A stretch of 64,000 bases of DNA, taken from Clostridium sp. TW13. Its GTDB lineage: Bacteria; Bacillota; Clostridia; Clostridiales; Clostridiaceae. The first letter of the stretch is position 1. Every line of letters begins with the position of its first letter. The DNA lies in contig NZ_BROD01000001.1 in the NCBI RefSeq assembly GCF_024345225.1, forward strand, positions 1 to 64,000, given 5' to 3'. The notes beneath the pieces are model-generated. The model saw only the letters and a list, made by a program, of their open reading frames with translations. It was not told the origin of the DNA and made no database searches. Both the position numbers and the translations under genes were made by a program. Below, piece by piece: positions 18,775 through 26,988 of this stretch.

Positions 18775-18833
18775 AATAATTCTCCTTTCATATTTGTATG
18801 TATATTAATTTTTAGAATACAAGATTAAAAAAC

Positions 18834-19066
18834 AAAAACTCCCGTCCCTTTCTAAAATATATAGAAAGGGACGAGAGTATAAATCTCGCGGTTCCACCCT
18901 AATTGCTAACCTAGTTATAGATTAACCACTTAATAAATCGTAACGTGATTTCACGGACTTTATTAGAGTCACTCAGAGGTGGTCTTCAATTAAAAATCAT
19001 TTAAAATACTCACACCAATGTATTTCTCTCTGAAAATGATTAGATAATCTACTGTCCTCGTCATTG
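18834..19066 (-). promoter_or_regulatory. T-box leader of thrS
   Basis: Read on the minus strand, the T-box GGGTGGAACCGCGAG is at 18899-18885. The terminator stem ACTCTCGTCCCTTTCT / AGAAAGGGACGGGAGT with a T run follows at 18878-18834. Stem I begins near 19066 (ATGACGAGGACAGTA) and carries AGAGAG and GGTG. A likely specifier is ACC in GAAGACCACC (about 18976-18985), a Thr codon; this assignment is by eye. Uncharged tRNA-Thr would favour the antiterminator. Confidence 0.93.
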
Positions 19067-19134
19067 TTTTAATATAAGTCTCATTATAGTTATCATGTTT
19101 AAATATGTCAACTATTAAATTACATCCAAAAAAA

Positions 19135-19398
19135 TTATATTACTCTCCAAACAGTTGTAGAAATTGGAATTTCATCTATGGTAACGAATTCAGTGTTAAG
19201 ATACTCAATTCCAAGTTCTTTTTGATGAATGCTTAAAAAGCCAGATAAACCAATGTTGTTAGTACTATGTTGAGGAGAGTACCTAGTTCCAGTCATTTTT
19301 TCAATAATCTTAATGGTTGATATTTGGCAATATTCCTTATTTAAAGATTTTATTGCTTTTTTGGCTTCTTTCAATAATAGATCATCCAAGTTTAACAT
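19135..19398 (-). CDS. 87-residue conserved-looking protein of unknown function
   Basis: A small soluble protein, MLNLDDLLLKEAKKAIKSL..., with an amphipathic N-terminal helix, a charged middle and a C-terminal strand-rich end (IPISTTVWRVI). GAGGGGG lies 13 bases upstream of the ATG, slightly far but usable. I recognise no domain. It is a single gene between the thrS leader and the tRNA genes. Codon usage looks typical of the window, so I accept it as real with moderate certainty. Confidence 0.6.
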   Translation of the reverse strand: MLNLDDLLLKEAKKAIKSLNKEYCQISTIKIIEKMTGTRYSPQHSTNNIGLSGFLSIHQKELGIEYLNTEFVTIDEIPISTTVWRVI

Positions 19399-19512
19399 TA
19401 TAAGTAATAGACCCCCTCGTTATTAAATAAGTATAGGTAAAAAATACTTCCTTATACAAAGTAATATTCAAGTAATGTTAAAAAAATTACAAAATAATAA
19501 TCAAAATTTTTC

Positions 19513-19540
19513 TTGATTTTGTAGAAAACAATGATATAAT
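19513..19540 (+). promoter_or_regulatory. promoter of the tRNA-Leu/tRNA-Gly pair
   Basis: TTGATT at 19513-19518 and TATAAT at 19535-19540, 16 bases apart, 12 bases before the tRNA-Leu gene. Confidence 0.75.
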
Positions 19541-19552
19541 GAATAATGTAAT

Positions 19553-19637
19553 GCAGGTGTGGCGGAATTGGCAGACGCACTAGACTTAGGATCTAGCGTT
19601 TTACGACGTGGGGGTTCGACTCCCTTCACCTGCACCA
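19553..19637 (+). tRNA. tRNA-Leu (UAG)
   Basis: Full cloverleaf with a long variable arm as in type II tRNAs, anticodon loop CTTAGGA (anticodon TAG), T-loop GGTTCGACTCC and encoded CCA end. Confidence 0.96.
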
Positions 19638-19642
19638 ATTAT

Positions 19643-19717
19643 GCGGAAGTGACTCAATGGTAGAGTGTCACCTTGCCAAGGTGAAAGTTGCGGGTTCGAG
19701 TCCCGTCTTTCGCTCCA
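19643..19717 (+). tRNA. tRNA-Gly (GCC)
   Basis: Cloverleaf with anticodon loop TTGCCAA (anticodon GCC), T-loop GGTTCGAGTCC and encoded CCA. It is 5 bases after tRNA-Leu, so the two are cotranscribed. Confidence 0.96.
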
Positions 19718-20017
19718 AAGAAAGTAGTGTTGATTAGCACTACTTTTTTTATTTTTTTGAGATTTTATACAATAAAAATATGCATATTGCAAACAAAAAG
19801 ATTATTGTGCAAAAAAATGGTTATTAAGCCTTTAATTTCATTATTCTTGTTGCAATGTAAACGTTATTAATATATAATTATAGTAAGATATATATTATTG
19901 AAATTAGTATTTAATAACTCAATACTAGTGGAACTAATAAATTTTTTAATAGTCTTTTCTGTAACGTACAAATTTAATTTCAATATACTAAATATTATGG
20001 AATTGAGGTGTAAGGTA

Positions 20018-20692
20018 ATGATAGCAAAGTACAATTCATTCAATTACTGGCAAAAAGTAATAGAAAAGAATAGAACTTACAAAGGAAGAATCTTTTTAGG
20101 AGAACCTATCACCAACAAAACAGTATATTTTCATTCAATAGTTTTTAATAGAAAAACAGGTATAGAAAGCGTATGGGCACCAATACCGAATTTAAAAATG
20201 TTACTAGGTTATATCCAATATTGTTTTTTGCCAATGGCTTATGAGAGATGGATAGAAGGAAAAGGTGGAAAAATAACTGATGGCTCAGTAAAAACTGTAG
20301 AGGACGTTATTCAAGTTGCAATGAAAGATAGTGATAAATTTAGGGATGAAATAATTGAAATGAAGAGACAAGTACAAAGGTTGCAGAACTGTTGGCAGCT
20401 TGGCAGTGTAAATTTGGCTAAGGAGTTAAATCGCTTTGCAAGAGATTTTAATAAATCTTGGAGAGGAAATAGTGAGAGATTTTTATATTTAAAAGTATTG
20501 TTTAATAGTGATGAACTATTTGATTTTATAACCTATAGCAATAGTGTTACAGGTAGTGAGGAAACTTTAGTGGATAAAATAGGGGTTACTGAGAGTGAAT
20601 TAAGAGATATTTGTAAAAATGCTGGAACGGATCTAAGCAAGGGAGAAAAGTTAAAGAAGATTTTAGCAGTAAATTTAGTTGACATATTATAA
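20018..20692 (+). CDS. 224-residue protein of unknown function
   Basis: The start is placed at 20018 (MIAKYNSFNYW) because GAGGTG lies 7 bases upstream; the frame is open for 40 more codons upstream, but that stretch is hydrophobic, compositionally odd and lacks a ribosome site. The N-terminal ~100 residues are aromatic-rich (VFNRKTGIESVWAPIPNLKML, IQYCFLPMAYERW); the C-terminal half is charged and helical, with a final segment SELRDICKNAG resembling a small helix-turn-helix, which is only an impression. No catalytic motif is seen. It stands alone between two tRNA groups and is closed by a terminator. Confidence 0.6.
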   Translation: MIAKYNSFNYWQKVIEKNRTYKGRIFLGEPITNKTVYFHSIVFNRKTGIESVWAPIPNLKMLLGYIQYCFLPMAYERWIEGKGGKITDGSVKTVEDVIQVAMKDSDKFRDEIIEMKRQVQRLQNCWQLGSVNLAKELNRFARDFNKSWRGNSERFLYLKVLFNSDELFDFITYSNSVTGSEETLVDKIGVTESELRDICKNAGTDLSKGEKLKKILAVNLVDIL

Positions 20693-20702
20693 TAAATATT
20701 AG

Positions 20703-20745
20703 TTCTTAGAATTAAATGGACAAGTTTAATTCTAAGAATTTTTAT
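20703..20745 (+). terminator. intrinsic terminator
   Basis: TTCTTAGAATTAAA (20703-20716) pairs perfectly with TTTAATTCTAAGAA (20725-20738), then a T-rich run. Confidence 0.85.
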
Positions 20746-20893
20746 TTTTTAGAAATCATAATAGAAATAAATTCCCAGATAGCTTTTAAAGTGGAATAAG
20801 AACTTAGTTTGAGAAAGCAGAGTATTTATATAAATTAATTGTATATTTTCAGTAGAAGCTATGGCTTAAGATGTCAAAATAGAGAAAAAAATA

Positions 20894-20922
20894 TTGACAA
20901 GTGATATTAAGGTAAGTATAAT
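20894..20922 (+). promoter_or_regulatory. consensus promoter of the tRNA-Arg/Gln/Gln group
   Basis: Perfect TTGACA (20894-20899) and TATAAT (20917-20922) with a 17-base spacer. Confidence 0.9.
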
Positions 20923-20940
20923 TAAGTTCGTAACAAATAA

Positions 20941-21017
<77 letters not shown>

Positions 21018-21022
21018 TATAT

Positions 21023-21097
21023 TGGGATATCGCCAAGCGGTAAGGCAATGGACTTTGACTCCATCATTCGTAGGTTCAAATCCTGCTATCCCAGCCA
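21023..21097 (+). tRNA. tRNA-Gln (UUG)
   Basis: Cloverleaf with anticodon loop CTTTGAC (anticodon TTG) and encoded CCA. It is nearly identical to the next gene outside the anticodon arm. Confidence 0.96.
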
Positions 21098-21154
21098 GTA
21101 GATACAGAATTGATTCTGTATCTATTTTCCATAATAAAATTATATTAAAAATGA

Positions 21155-21229
21155 TGGGATATCGCCAAGCGGTAAGGCACTGGACTCTGACTCCAGCACT
21201 CGTAGGTTCGAATCCTACTATCCCAGCCA
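21155..21229 (+). tRNA. tRNA-Gln (CUG)
   Basis: Cloverleaf with anticodon loop CTCTGAC (anticodon CTG) and encoded CCA. It looks like a tandem duplicate of the preceding tRNA-Gln gene with a changed wobble base. Confidence 0.96.
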
Positions 21230-21322
21230 AATTTTAATATGTATTTGGTCATGCGGATTGATTTTTTTATCTTATTAAAAGAGTAGAGTAAGTAAAGAAG
21301 TTGTATCCAAAATATAAAATGC

Positions 21323-21351
21323 TTGACAAAATGGACAAGAGTTACTATAAT
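21323..21351 (+). promoter_or_regulatory. consensus promoter of the tRNA-Gly/Lys pair
   Basis: TTGACA (21323-21328) and TATAAT (21346-21351), 17-base spacer. Confidence 0.9.
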
Positions 21352-21365
21352 AATACTTGTGTTAA

Positions 21366-21439
21366 GCGGGTGTAGCTCAATGGTAGAGCCCTAGCCTTCC
21401 AAGCTAGTTACGTGAGTTCGATTCTCATCACCCGCTCCA
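21366..21439 (+). tRNA. tRNA-Gly (UCC)
   Basis: Cloverleaf with anticodon loop CTTCCAA (anticodon TCC), T-loop AGTTCGATTCT and encoded CCA. Confidence 0.96.
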
Positions 21440-21445
21440 AATTAT

Positions 21446-21521
21446 GCACCATTAGCTCAGTTGGTAGAGCACCTGACTCTTAATCAGGGTGTCTTGGGTT
21501 CGAGTCCCTGATGGTGCACCA
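21446..21521 (+). tRNA. tRNA-Lys (CUU)
   Basis: Cloverleaf with anticodon loop CTCTTAA (anticodon CTT), T-loop GGTTCGAGTCC and encoded CCA. Confidence 0.96.
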
Positions 21522-21525
21522 AAAT

Positions 21526-21560
21526 AATAGCCTGTAAGAATTTCTTACAGGCTATTTCAT
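21526..21560. terminator. bidirectional terminator between tRNA-Lys and ispF
   Basis: AATAGCCTGTAAGAA (21526-21540) pairs perfectly with TTCTTACAGGCTATT (21542-21556). It serves the tRNA unit and the convergent ispF gene. Confidence 0.88.
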
Positions 21561-21562
21561 TT

Positions 21563-22039
21563 CTATTTTATTTTTTCTAAAAGACATACACATTGTGAAG
21601 ATATTCCTTCACCGCTTCCAGTGAAGCCTAACCCTTCTTCTGTAGTAGCTTTTACGCTAACATCATCCACTGAAATATTAAGTAGTTTAGCAATATTCTC
21701 TCGCATAGAATCTATATAAGGAGCCATTTTAGGTTTTTGAGCAATAATTATTGAATCTAAGTTAGAAACCTTATAGCCTTTATTTAAAATTAAATCATAG
21801 ACTTTTTGTAAAAGAAGCTCACTAGAAATATCTTTAAAGTTGTTATCTGTATCAGGAAAATGCTTTCCTAAGTCTCCTAAAGCTAATGCACCTAATAGTG
21901 CATCCATTATAGCATGAAGTAAAACATCTGCATCAGAATGTCCAAGCAGTCCTTTTTCATATGGAATTTTAACGCCACCAAGAATTAAAGGTCTATCATT
22001 GACTAATCTATGCACATCATATCCTAATCCAATTCTCAT
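21563..22039 (-). CDS. ispF: 2-C-methyl-D-erythritol 2,4-cyclodiphosphate synthase
   Basis: A 158-residue trimeric Zn enzyme of the MEP isoprenoid pathway. The family motifs are intact: DVHRL at residues 8-12 (Zn ligands Asp8 and His10), [23 protein letters not shown], and the C-terminal [15 protein letters not shown] that binds the CDP group. The length is exactly that of the family. The ATG follows GAGGTG. No other MEP gene is adjacent, so it is transcribed alone here. Confidence 0.96.
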   Translation of the reverse strand: MRIGLGYDVHRLVNDRPLILGGVKIPYEKGLLGHSDADVLLHAIMDALLGALALGDLGKHFPDTDNNFKDISSELLLQKVYDLILNKGYKVSNLDSIIIAQKPKMAPYIDSMRENIAKLLNISVDDVSVKATTEEGLGFTGSGEGISSQCVCLLEKIK

Positions 22040-22146
22040 TAAATCACCTCGTTATTATTAATCTTTACATATTGTAACATATAAATTAATAATTGAACAC
22101 ATTTACAAAAGGCGATGTTAACGTTAACAAAAAGTTGAAAGCAATA

Positions 22147-22317
22147 TTAAACGATGTTATTTTTGTTATAGAATTCAATTATATTTGATTTAGATGAATT
22201 ACGGTTGAAAAATCTTTTTACCTTATTTATGATCAATCTAAATAAGTTCCTTGAAATAGGATTTTTAGTAACCTTGTTTTTAGAATTAAAATTAACATAT
22301 ATAACTTTACTTTTCAT
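22147..22317 (-). CDS. 56-residue basic small protein
   Basis: A short frame not overlapping any other gene: ATG at 22317, TAA at 22149-22147. An excellent ribosome site AAGAGGTG lies 5 bases before the ATG on the minus strand. The product (MKSKVIYVNFNSKNK...) is rich in Lys, Arg and Asn with an amphipathic core (LFRLIINKVKRFF) and no membrane segment. I recognise no family. The strong ribosome site and A/T-rich but coding-like codons make it credible; comparative conservation would settle it. Confidence 0.55.
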   Translation of the reverse strand: MKSKVIYVNFNSKNKVTKNPISRNLFRLIINKVKRFFNRNSSKSNIIEFYNKNNIV

Positions 22318-22553
22318 AAAAACACCTCTTAATGATTTATATTATTATTATATCATGAAACCTAGTATTTGACTAATAATATTTATAATATTCTGAAAAT
22401 TTTTTTGCCCTTGAAGCAAATGTTCTCATATGCATTAAAAAGGCAGATGTATAAGAAGATTTATAGTTGTGTATATTTTTTTAGTTCACATAAAAATGAC
22501 TATGTTGTAAAATATAATTAGTAAGAAAATTTTTATAGGGGTATGGTAGAATT

Positions 22554-23147
22554 ATGAAACAAAAATTATTACGTTATCTAGGAATTTTATTTATACTAAT
22601 TGGCATTACAGTTATCGGTGTAGTGGGCTATAGGAAATATACTACATATAAAGGTCAGCAGCAGCTAAAGGATAAGTTTCAGCAGATATTGAAACAAAAG
22701 GAGCCAGATAAGCCAGCAGAAAATAACAGCAAGAAAGAAGACAATAGCATTGTTAGCAATATTACTCCTATTGCCTTAATGAAGATACCTAAAATAAATG
22801 TAGAGGTAGCTGTGGCAGAAGGAACGGGAGATGAAGTACTTAGGTATGCATTGGGGCATTTTAAAAAGACTGCTATGCCAGGTGAAAATGGTAACTTTGC
22901 TGTGGCAGGACACAGAAATTTTACCTATGCGGAGTATTTTAAAGATTTGGACAAGCTCAATAAAGGTGATGAAATTATAGTACAAACTAAAGAAGCACAA
23001 TTCACGTATATAGTTAACGATAGTTTTATAGTAAACCCAGATAAAGTAGAAATCTTAGATTCAACAAAAGAAAAAACAATTACTTTAGTAACATGTACAA
23101 TTGGTGCAAAGCAGAGGTTGGTTATTAAAGGTATATTAAAGAAATAG
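22554..23147 (+). CDS. class D-like sortase
   Basis: A 197-residue membrane-anchored transpeptidase. One hydrophobic helix at about residues 9-26 anchors it, then a Lys/Glu-rich linker, then the sortase barrel from about 70. The catalytic triad is visible: His120 (AVAGHRNF), Cys181 (TLVTC) and Arg188 (QRLV). The TLVTCT motif and small size fit class D sortases of clostridia. Sortases join surface proteins bearing a sorting signal to the cell wall; no such substrate gene is in this window. The next gene starts 11 bases on, so the two are probably cotranscribed. Confidence 0.9.
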   Translation: MKQKLLRYLGILFILIGITVIGVVGYRKYTTYKGQQQLKDKFQQILKQKEPDKPAENNSKKEDNSIVSNITPIALMKIPKINVEVAVAEGTGDEVLRYALGHFKKTAMPGENGNFAVAGHRNFTYAEYFKDLDKLNKGDEIIVQTKEAQFTYIVNDSFIVNPDKVEILDSTKEKTITLVTCTIGAKQRLVIKGILKK

Positions 23148-23158
23148 GGGAAGAAAAG

Positions 23159-24187
23159 ATGAGCGAGATATTTAATAGAAGTAAATATAAGTTTAGTCAA
23201 AGAAGAAGTATAAGAGTTGTAGAAAATGAGATTGATGTAAAAAAGAAAAAGGAAGCTATATCTTTCTTTTATAAGGAACTTAGACTGTATAAAGTTCATT
23301 TAGCAGATCTATGCAGTAATATCCCATCAGATGATGTAAGAAATGTTATATTTAATATAGCCTATTTTATAGTAGAAAATGAAGAATTGATGGAGGCTTT
23401 TTTTAGAAAAAGAGATTTGCCGTATAGAGGAATAGTAAAAGAAACTTTTGAATCTAAAAGTTTTTTGGAAAAGTGGAGTGACTATATTAAATTTTACGTT
23501 GTAATGCTATCAAGACCGGATTACAAAATTATTAAAGACTATCTTCAAATATCTGCTATTGAGAGTGTTGAAGATACTGAGATAGCTTTAATTAAGGATG
23601 AGAAGAAGATGGCAACAGGGCTTGTTTTAGCAAAAAATAATAGATATACAATAATACTGACCGCAAATGGAAAAGTTCAAAAATTAAAGTTACCTGATTC
23701 TAATATTGGATATGAGGTTACAGGTATCAAAGCAAAAGGATTTAAATTTTATAGTAAGTTTATTATTCCTGCAGCTGGCATTCTTACAATTGCAATAATA
23801 GCTTGGATAGCTATAAGTAGTTCTGTAACTACTACAGTAGTTGTTAGCTGTACATCAGATATTAAAATAGATATAAACAGATTTTCAAAGGTTATAAATT
23901 TAACATCTGAAACTAAGAGGGGCAAGAGATTAATTGCAGATATTGATTATGAATCTCAACCTGTGGATTCCTTATTAAATATTCTAGCATTGGATATAAT
24001 AAAAGAAGAAATGGTACCACAAAGTCCTAACAAGTTACTTATAGTAGTAAGTGGGAAACCCCTAGAGGAGAAAGACTTTATATTAATGAAGGAAACACTT
24101 AATGATAAAAACATACAAGTCAATGTAAATAATGCTGGAACTGAAGTAGAGTTTAAGAGTGATAAAAAAGGAAAGGATAGTAATTAA
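23159..24187 (+). CDS. apparent fusion of a SigI C-terminal domain with an RsgI-like transmembrane anti-sigma protein
   Basis: A 342-residue protein. Residues about 28-130 resemble the C-terminal, DNA-binding domain of sigma-I factors: helical, with [18 protein letters not shown] and [14 protein letters not shown] followed by KDYL, matching the usual NEEL...LP...YI..L.ILSGDY..L.EYL pattern. Residues about 150-182 ([20 protein letters not shown]) resemble the RsgI N-terminal domain that holds SigI. A membrane helix is at 201-221. Residues about 224-300 ([11 protein letters not shown]...[10 protein letters not shown]) resemble the external RsgI middle domain, but the family's Asn-Pro autocleavage site reads Thr-Ser here. 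There is no sigma region 2. It follows the sortase by 11 bases and abuts rluF. The assignment is by pattern only; a plain membrane protein is the alternative. Confidence 0.6.
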   Translation: MSEIFNRSKYKFSQRRSIRVVENEIDVKKKKEAISFFYKELRLYKVHLADLCSNIPSDDVRNVIFNIAYFIVENEELMEAFFRKRDLPYRGIVKETFESKSFLEKWSDYIKFYVVMLSRPDYKIIKDYLQISAIESVEDTEIALIKDEKKMATGLVLAKNNRYTIILTANGKVQKLKLPDSNIGYEVTGIKAKGFKFYSKFIIPAAGILTIAIIAWIAISSSVTTTVVVSCTSDIKIDINRFSKVINLTSETKRGKRLIADIDYESQPVDSLLNILALDIIKEEMVPQSPNKLLIVVSGKPLEEKDFILMKETLNDKNIQVNVNNAGTEVEFKSDKKGKDSN

Positions 24188-24954
24188 TGCATGACAATTC
24201 TATAATAACTCATGAAGAAAGAAAAGATGAGGTAAGGTTAAATAAATTTATTAGTGAATCTGGATACACTTCTAGGAGAGAAGCAGATAAGTTAATAGAA
24301 CAAGGCAAGGTAAAAGTAAATGGCGAAGTTGCTATTATGGGAGTTAAAGTTAAAAAAGGTGATAGGGTAGAAGTTCAGGGCAAGCTTATATCACAAGAAG
24401 AGAAACTAGTCTATATAGCATTAAATAAGCCAGTAGGAATTACTTGCACAACAGAACATAAGATTAAAGGAAATATAGTTGACTTCGTAAATCACGAAAA
24501 AAGAATTTTTCCAATAGGAAGGTTAGATAAAGATTCACAAGGATTAATTTTTTTGACTAATGATGGTGATATAGTAAATAAAATTTTGAGAGCAGGAAAT
24601 AACCATGATAAGGAATATGTTGTAACAGTAGATAAGCCTATAACAGATAGTTTTATTGATGGAATGGCAAATGGTGTGCCCATTTTAGGCTGTGTTACTA
24701 AGCAGTGTACAGTCAAAAAAGAAGGTAAGAAAGTGTTTAGAATAATTCTTACTCAAGGCTTAAACAGACAAATTAGACGTATGTGTGAATTCTTTGGGTA
24801 TAAGGTAGTAAAACTTGAGAGAGTTAGAATAATGAATATAAAGCTAGGTAATTTACCTATAGGTAAGTGGAGAAATATAACGGAGAATGAGCTTAGAGAA
24901 CTTGATAAACTTATAAAATCATCTAAAAAGACAGAGGAAGCATCAAAAATTTAG
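24187..24954 (+). CDS. rluF: 23S rRNA pseudouridine synthase RluF-type
   Basis: A 255-residue RsuA/RluB/E/F-family pseudouridine synthase. It has an N-terminal S4 RNA-binding domain ([18 protein letters not shown], about 16-70) and a catalytic domain with the conserved [18 protein letters not shown] (catalytic Asp in RLDKDS). [15 protein letters not shown] is the second signature. The wording around [13 protein letters not shown] suggests RluF (23S U2604) rather than RsuA; the exact target position is inferred. Its ATG shares the last base region of the preceding stop (TAATG), so translation is coupled to the SigI-RsgI-like gene. Confidence 0.88.
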   Translation: MHDNSIITHEERKDEVRLNKFISESGYTSRREADKLIEQGKVKVNGEVAIMGVKVKKGDRVEVQGKLISQEEKLVYIALNKPVGITCTTEHKIKGNIVDFVNHEKRIFPIGRLDKDSQGLIFLTNDGDIVNKILRAGNNHDKEYVVTVDKPITDSFIDGMANGVPILGCVTKQCTVKKEGKKVFRIILTQGLNRQIRRMCEFFGYKVVKLERVRIMNIKLGNLPIGKWRNITENELRELDKLIKSSKKTEEASKI

Positions 24955-24970
24955 TATGCTTCCTCTATTT
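24933..24970. terminator. bidirectional terminator between rluF and the deacetylase gene
   Basis: AGAGGAAGCAT (24933-24943) pairs with ATGCTTCCTCT (24956-24966) around the rluF stop codon. Confidence 0.8.
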
Positions 24971-24977
24971 ATATGGT

Positions 24978-25856
24978 TTAATTTTTAGGGCTTTTAGTTA
25001 GTTTATTTATAAATTGTTGCAGAGAATAATCATTGCTAATATATAGTCGATCTATATTATAGCTATTATCAGATTTATCTGCCATTTTCCCGTTAAGGTT
25101 AAAGCCTAGTTTATAACCAGCTTCTTTGGCTGCTTCTCTAGTAGAAGGGTTGCTATTACCAAAAGGATAAGCAATATAATCTACAGATTTATTAATAATA
25201 GCTTCTAGGTTCTTCTTAGAAGTTTTCATAGTTGAAATTTGTGCTTCTTTACTCAATTTAGATAAATCGCGATGTATGTCAGTGTGGCTTTGAATTTCTA
25301 TTCCGTTATCTGATAATTCCTTTAATTCTTTTTTGCTTAAGTATAAATCATTGTCGGCAAAATCAGATATCATAAATATGGTAGCTTTAAAGTTAAAATC
25401 TTTTAAAATAGGATAGGCATAGGTATAGTTTCCTTTATATCCATCATCAAAAGTAATAACTACTGATTTTGTTGGAATTTCTTTATTTTCTTTTAAGAAA
25501 CCATAAAGTTCTTCTAGAGTAATGGGAATATAATTATTGTCTTTTAAATACTGCATTTGAGCTTTAAATTTTTCTGGATCTAATAAAAGAGCATTACTTT
25601 GTTTTGGGTTCACATCATGATAACAAAGCACTGGAATATTGATATCTCCTCTAGTTAGTGGGATTTCATTGAAATTTAGTACCTGCTCTTTAACGTTATT
25701 TTTTACCTTTGCATCAGCAGTTTTAATATTTGAAGTAATAGATCCATTAGAAATAGGATTATGTATATATTTGGTTTTTAATAATATAAAAATACTGAAA
25801 GCAGCGATTAAAATTATAGTAGCTGCCAGATTGAGAATGACTTTTTTCTTATTCAT
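24978..25856 (-). CDS. membrane-anchored polysaccharide deacetylase (NodB domain)
   Basis: A 292-residue CE4 family enzyme. A membrane anchor is at about residues 8-26, a linker to about 65, then the NodB domain. The active-site motifs are complete: CYHDV (79-83), TFDDGY (135-140, Asp137 and Asp138), and SHTDIH with metal ligands His191 and His195. YPFGN and the final LYISNDYS are also typical. Such enzymes remove acetyl groups from peptidoglycan or exopolysaccharide outside the cell. A degenerate paralogue lies 273 bases upstream on the same strand. The stop overlaps the terminator shared with rluF. Confidence 0.92.
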   Translation of the reverse strand: MNKKKVILNLAATIILIAAFSIFILLKTKYIHNPISNGSITSNIKTADAKVKNNVKEQVLNFNEIPLTRGDINIPVLCYHDVNPKQSNALLLDPEKFKAQMQYLKDNNYIPITLEELYGFLKENKEIPTKSVVITFDDGYKGNYTYAYPILKDFNFKATIFMISDFADNDLYLSKKELKELSDNGIEIQSHTDIHRDLSKLSKEAQISTMKTSKKNLEAIINKSVDYIAYPFGNSNPSTREAAKEAGYKLGFNLNGKMADKSDNSYNIDRLYISNDYSLQQFINKLTKSPKN

Positions 25857-26006
25857 TAATTATCAACTCCAATATCAAGTAGATTTTATATAGACAAATT
25901 ACTTGCTTGTTCTAGAAAATGAAGCATAATAATTGAAATATATGTTTCTAGAAATATATTATTGCCATAATTTCTAAAAAAATTTCATATGAATCCTTGA
26001 AATAAG

Positions 26007-26062
26007 AAAATCTCTTTTTAAATTAAATTTCTAATAAGAATCTAATTTGAAAAGAGATTTTT
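26007..26062 (-). terminator. terminator downstream of the degenerate deacetylase
   Basis: AAAATCTCTTTT (26007-26018) pairs with AAAAGAGATTTT (26050-26061). A-rich sequence to its left gives a T tract on the minus strand. Confidence 0.65.
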
Positions 26063-26129
26063 GAAAAAAGTCATATTAAGTTAAATTGCTTATTGAGTGA
26101 TATGTCCAGAAGAATACTGATTAAATACA

Positions 26130-26984
26130 TTAATTTTTAGGACTTTTAGTTACCTTTTGCATAAAGGATTCTAATGTGTCAGCCTTTGTTATGAATAATC
26201 TATCCAAATTTAAGAGATTATCTTTTTTATCAGCAAGTTTATTTGCCAGATTAAAAGCCATTAGATATCCAGAATCTTTAGCTGCCTTTTTTGTTGATTC
26301 TGAACACTTACCTTGAGGATAGGCTAGATATTTTACTTCTTTTCCAGTAATATCTTGAATGCTCTTTTTTGAATTTGCTAAACTTGTGTTTTGTGTACTA
26401 ACGCTTAAGCTAGAAAGAATTTGATCTTTTGCAGAATTACTTTCAATGTCAATAGAGTTATTGACCATGTCCTTAAGTTCATTGTTTTTTAGATAGTCTT
26501 TAGAATTAATGGAATCAGAAGAAACAAATACTGTAGCTTTGAAATTTAATTCTTTTAATATTGGATAAGCATATCTATATATGCTTGAGTATCCATTATC
26601 TATAGTTATTACAATAGACTTTTTAGGTATTTTTTTTGATGCGCTAAGATATTGGTACAAATCATCCAAAGTTATAGTTGTGTAACCATTATCCTTTATA
26701 TAATTCATTTGAGCTTTAAAGTTTTCAGGGGTAACGTTATTTGAGTTAATAGCAGTATAAACAAGAACAGGAATGCCAATATCATCAGTCGTTAAATCAT
26801 CCTCATTAGCAGGTGATTCCTTCTGTTGAGATGCAGTTTTGTTTTGCTTATTTTGTATTTGTTCTGCCTTTTTTGCTATTTCAGCTAATAGGTTATTTTT
26901 CCCTAAGAAAACAACATAACTGGTAGTACAGAATAACATAATACAAAGAAGAACTAGAATAATATTTTGTTTTTTAAAATTCAT
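26130..26984 (-). CDS. catalytically degenerate polysaccharide deacetylase paralogue
   Basis: A 284-residue protein clearly homologous to the 24978-25856 product along its whole length (shared FKAQM, AYPILK, NFKAT, and identical ends TKSPKN). It has an N-terminal anchor at about 8-26 and a Lys/Gln-rich linker. The catalytic residues are gone: CYHD becomes VYTA, TFDDGY becomes TIDNGY (Asp129 kept, Asn130), and the two metal His become Asn183 and Asp187. It is therefore unlikely to be an active CE4 enzyme and may bind glycan or regulate its partner. The frame is intact with normal codon use, so it is maintained rather than decaying. The hydrolase gene is 4 bases upstream. Confidence 0.88.
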   Translation of the reverse strand: MNFKKQNIILVLLCIMLFCTTSYVVFLGKNNLLAEIAKKAEQIQNKQNKTASQQKESPANEDDLTTDDIGIPVLVYTAINSNNVTPENFKAQMNYIKDNGYTTITLDDLYQYLSASKKIPKKSIVITIDNGYSSIYRYAYPILKELNFKATVFVSSDSINSKDYLKNNELKDMVNNSIDIESNSAKDQILSSLSVSTQNTSLANSKKSIQDITGKEVKYLAYPQGKCSESTKKAAKDSGYLMAFNLANKLADKKDNLLNLDRLFITKADTLESFMQKVTKSPKN

Positions 26985-26988
26985 TTGT

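Noticed and set aside
19898-20017. Hydrophobic N-terminal extension of the 224-residue protein
   Set aside because: No ribosome site and odd composition; the ATG at 20018 is preceded by GAGGTG.
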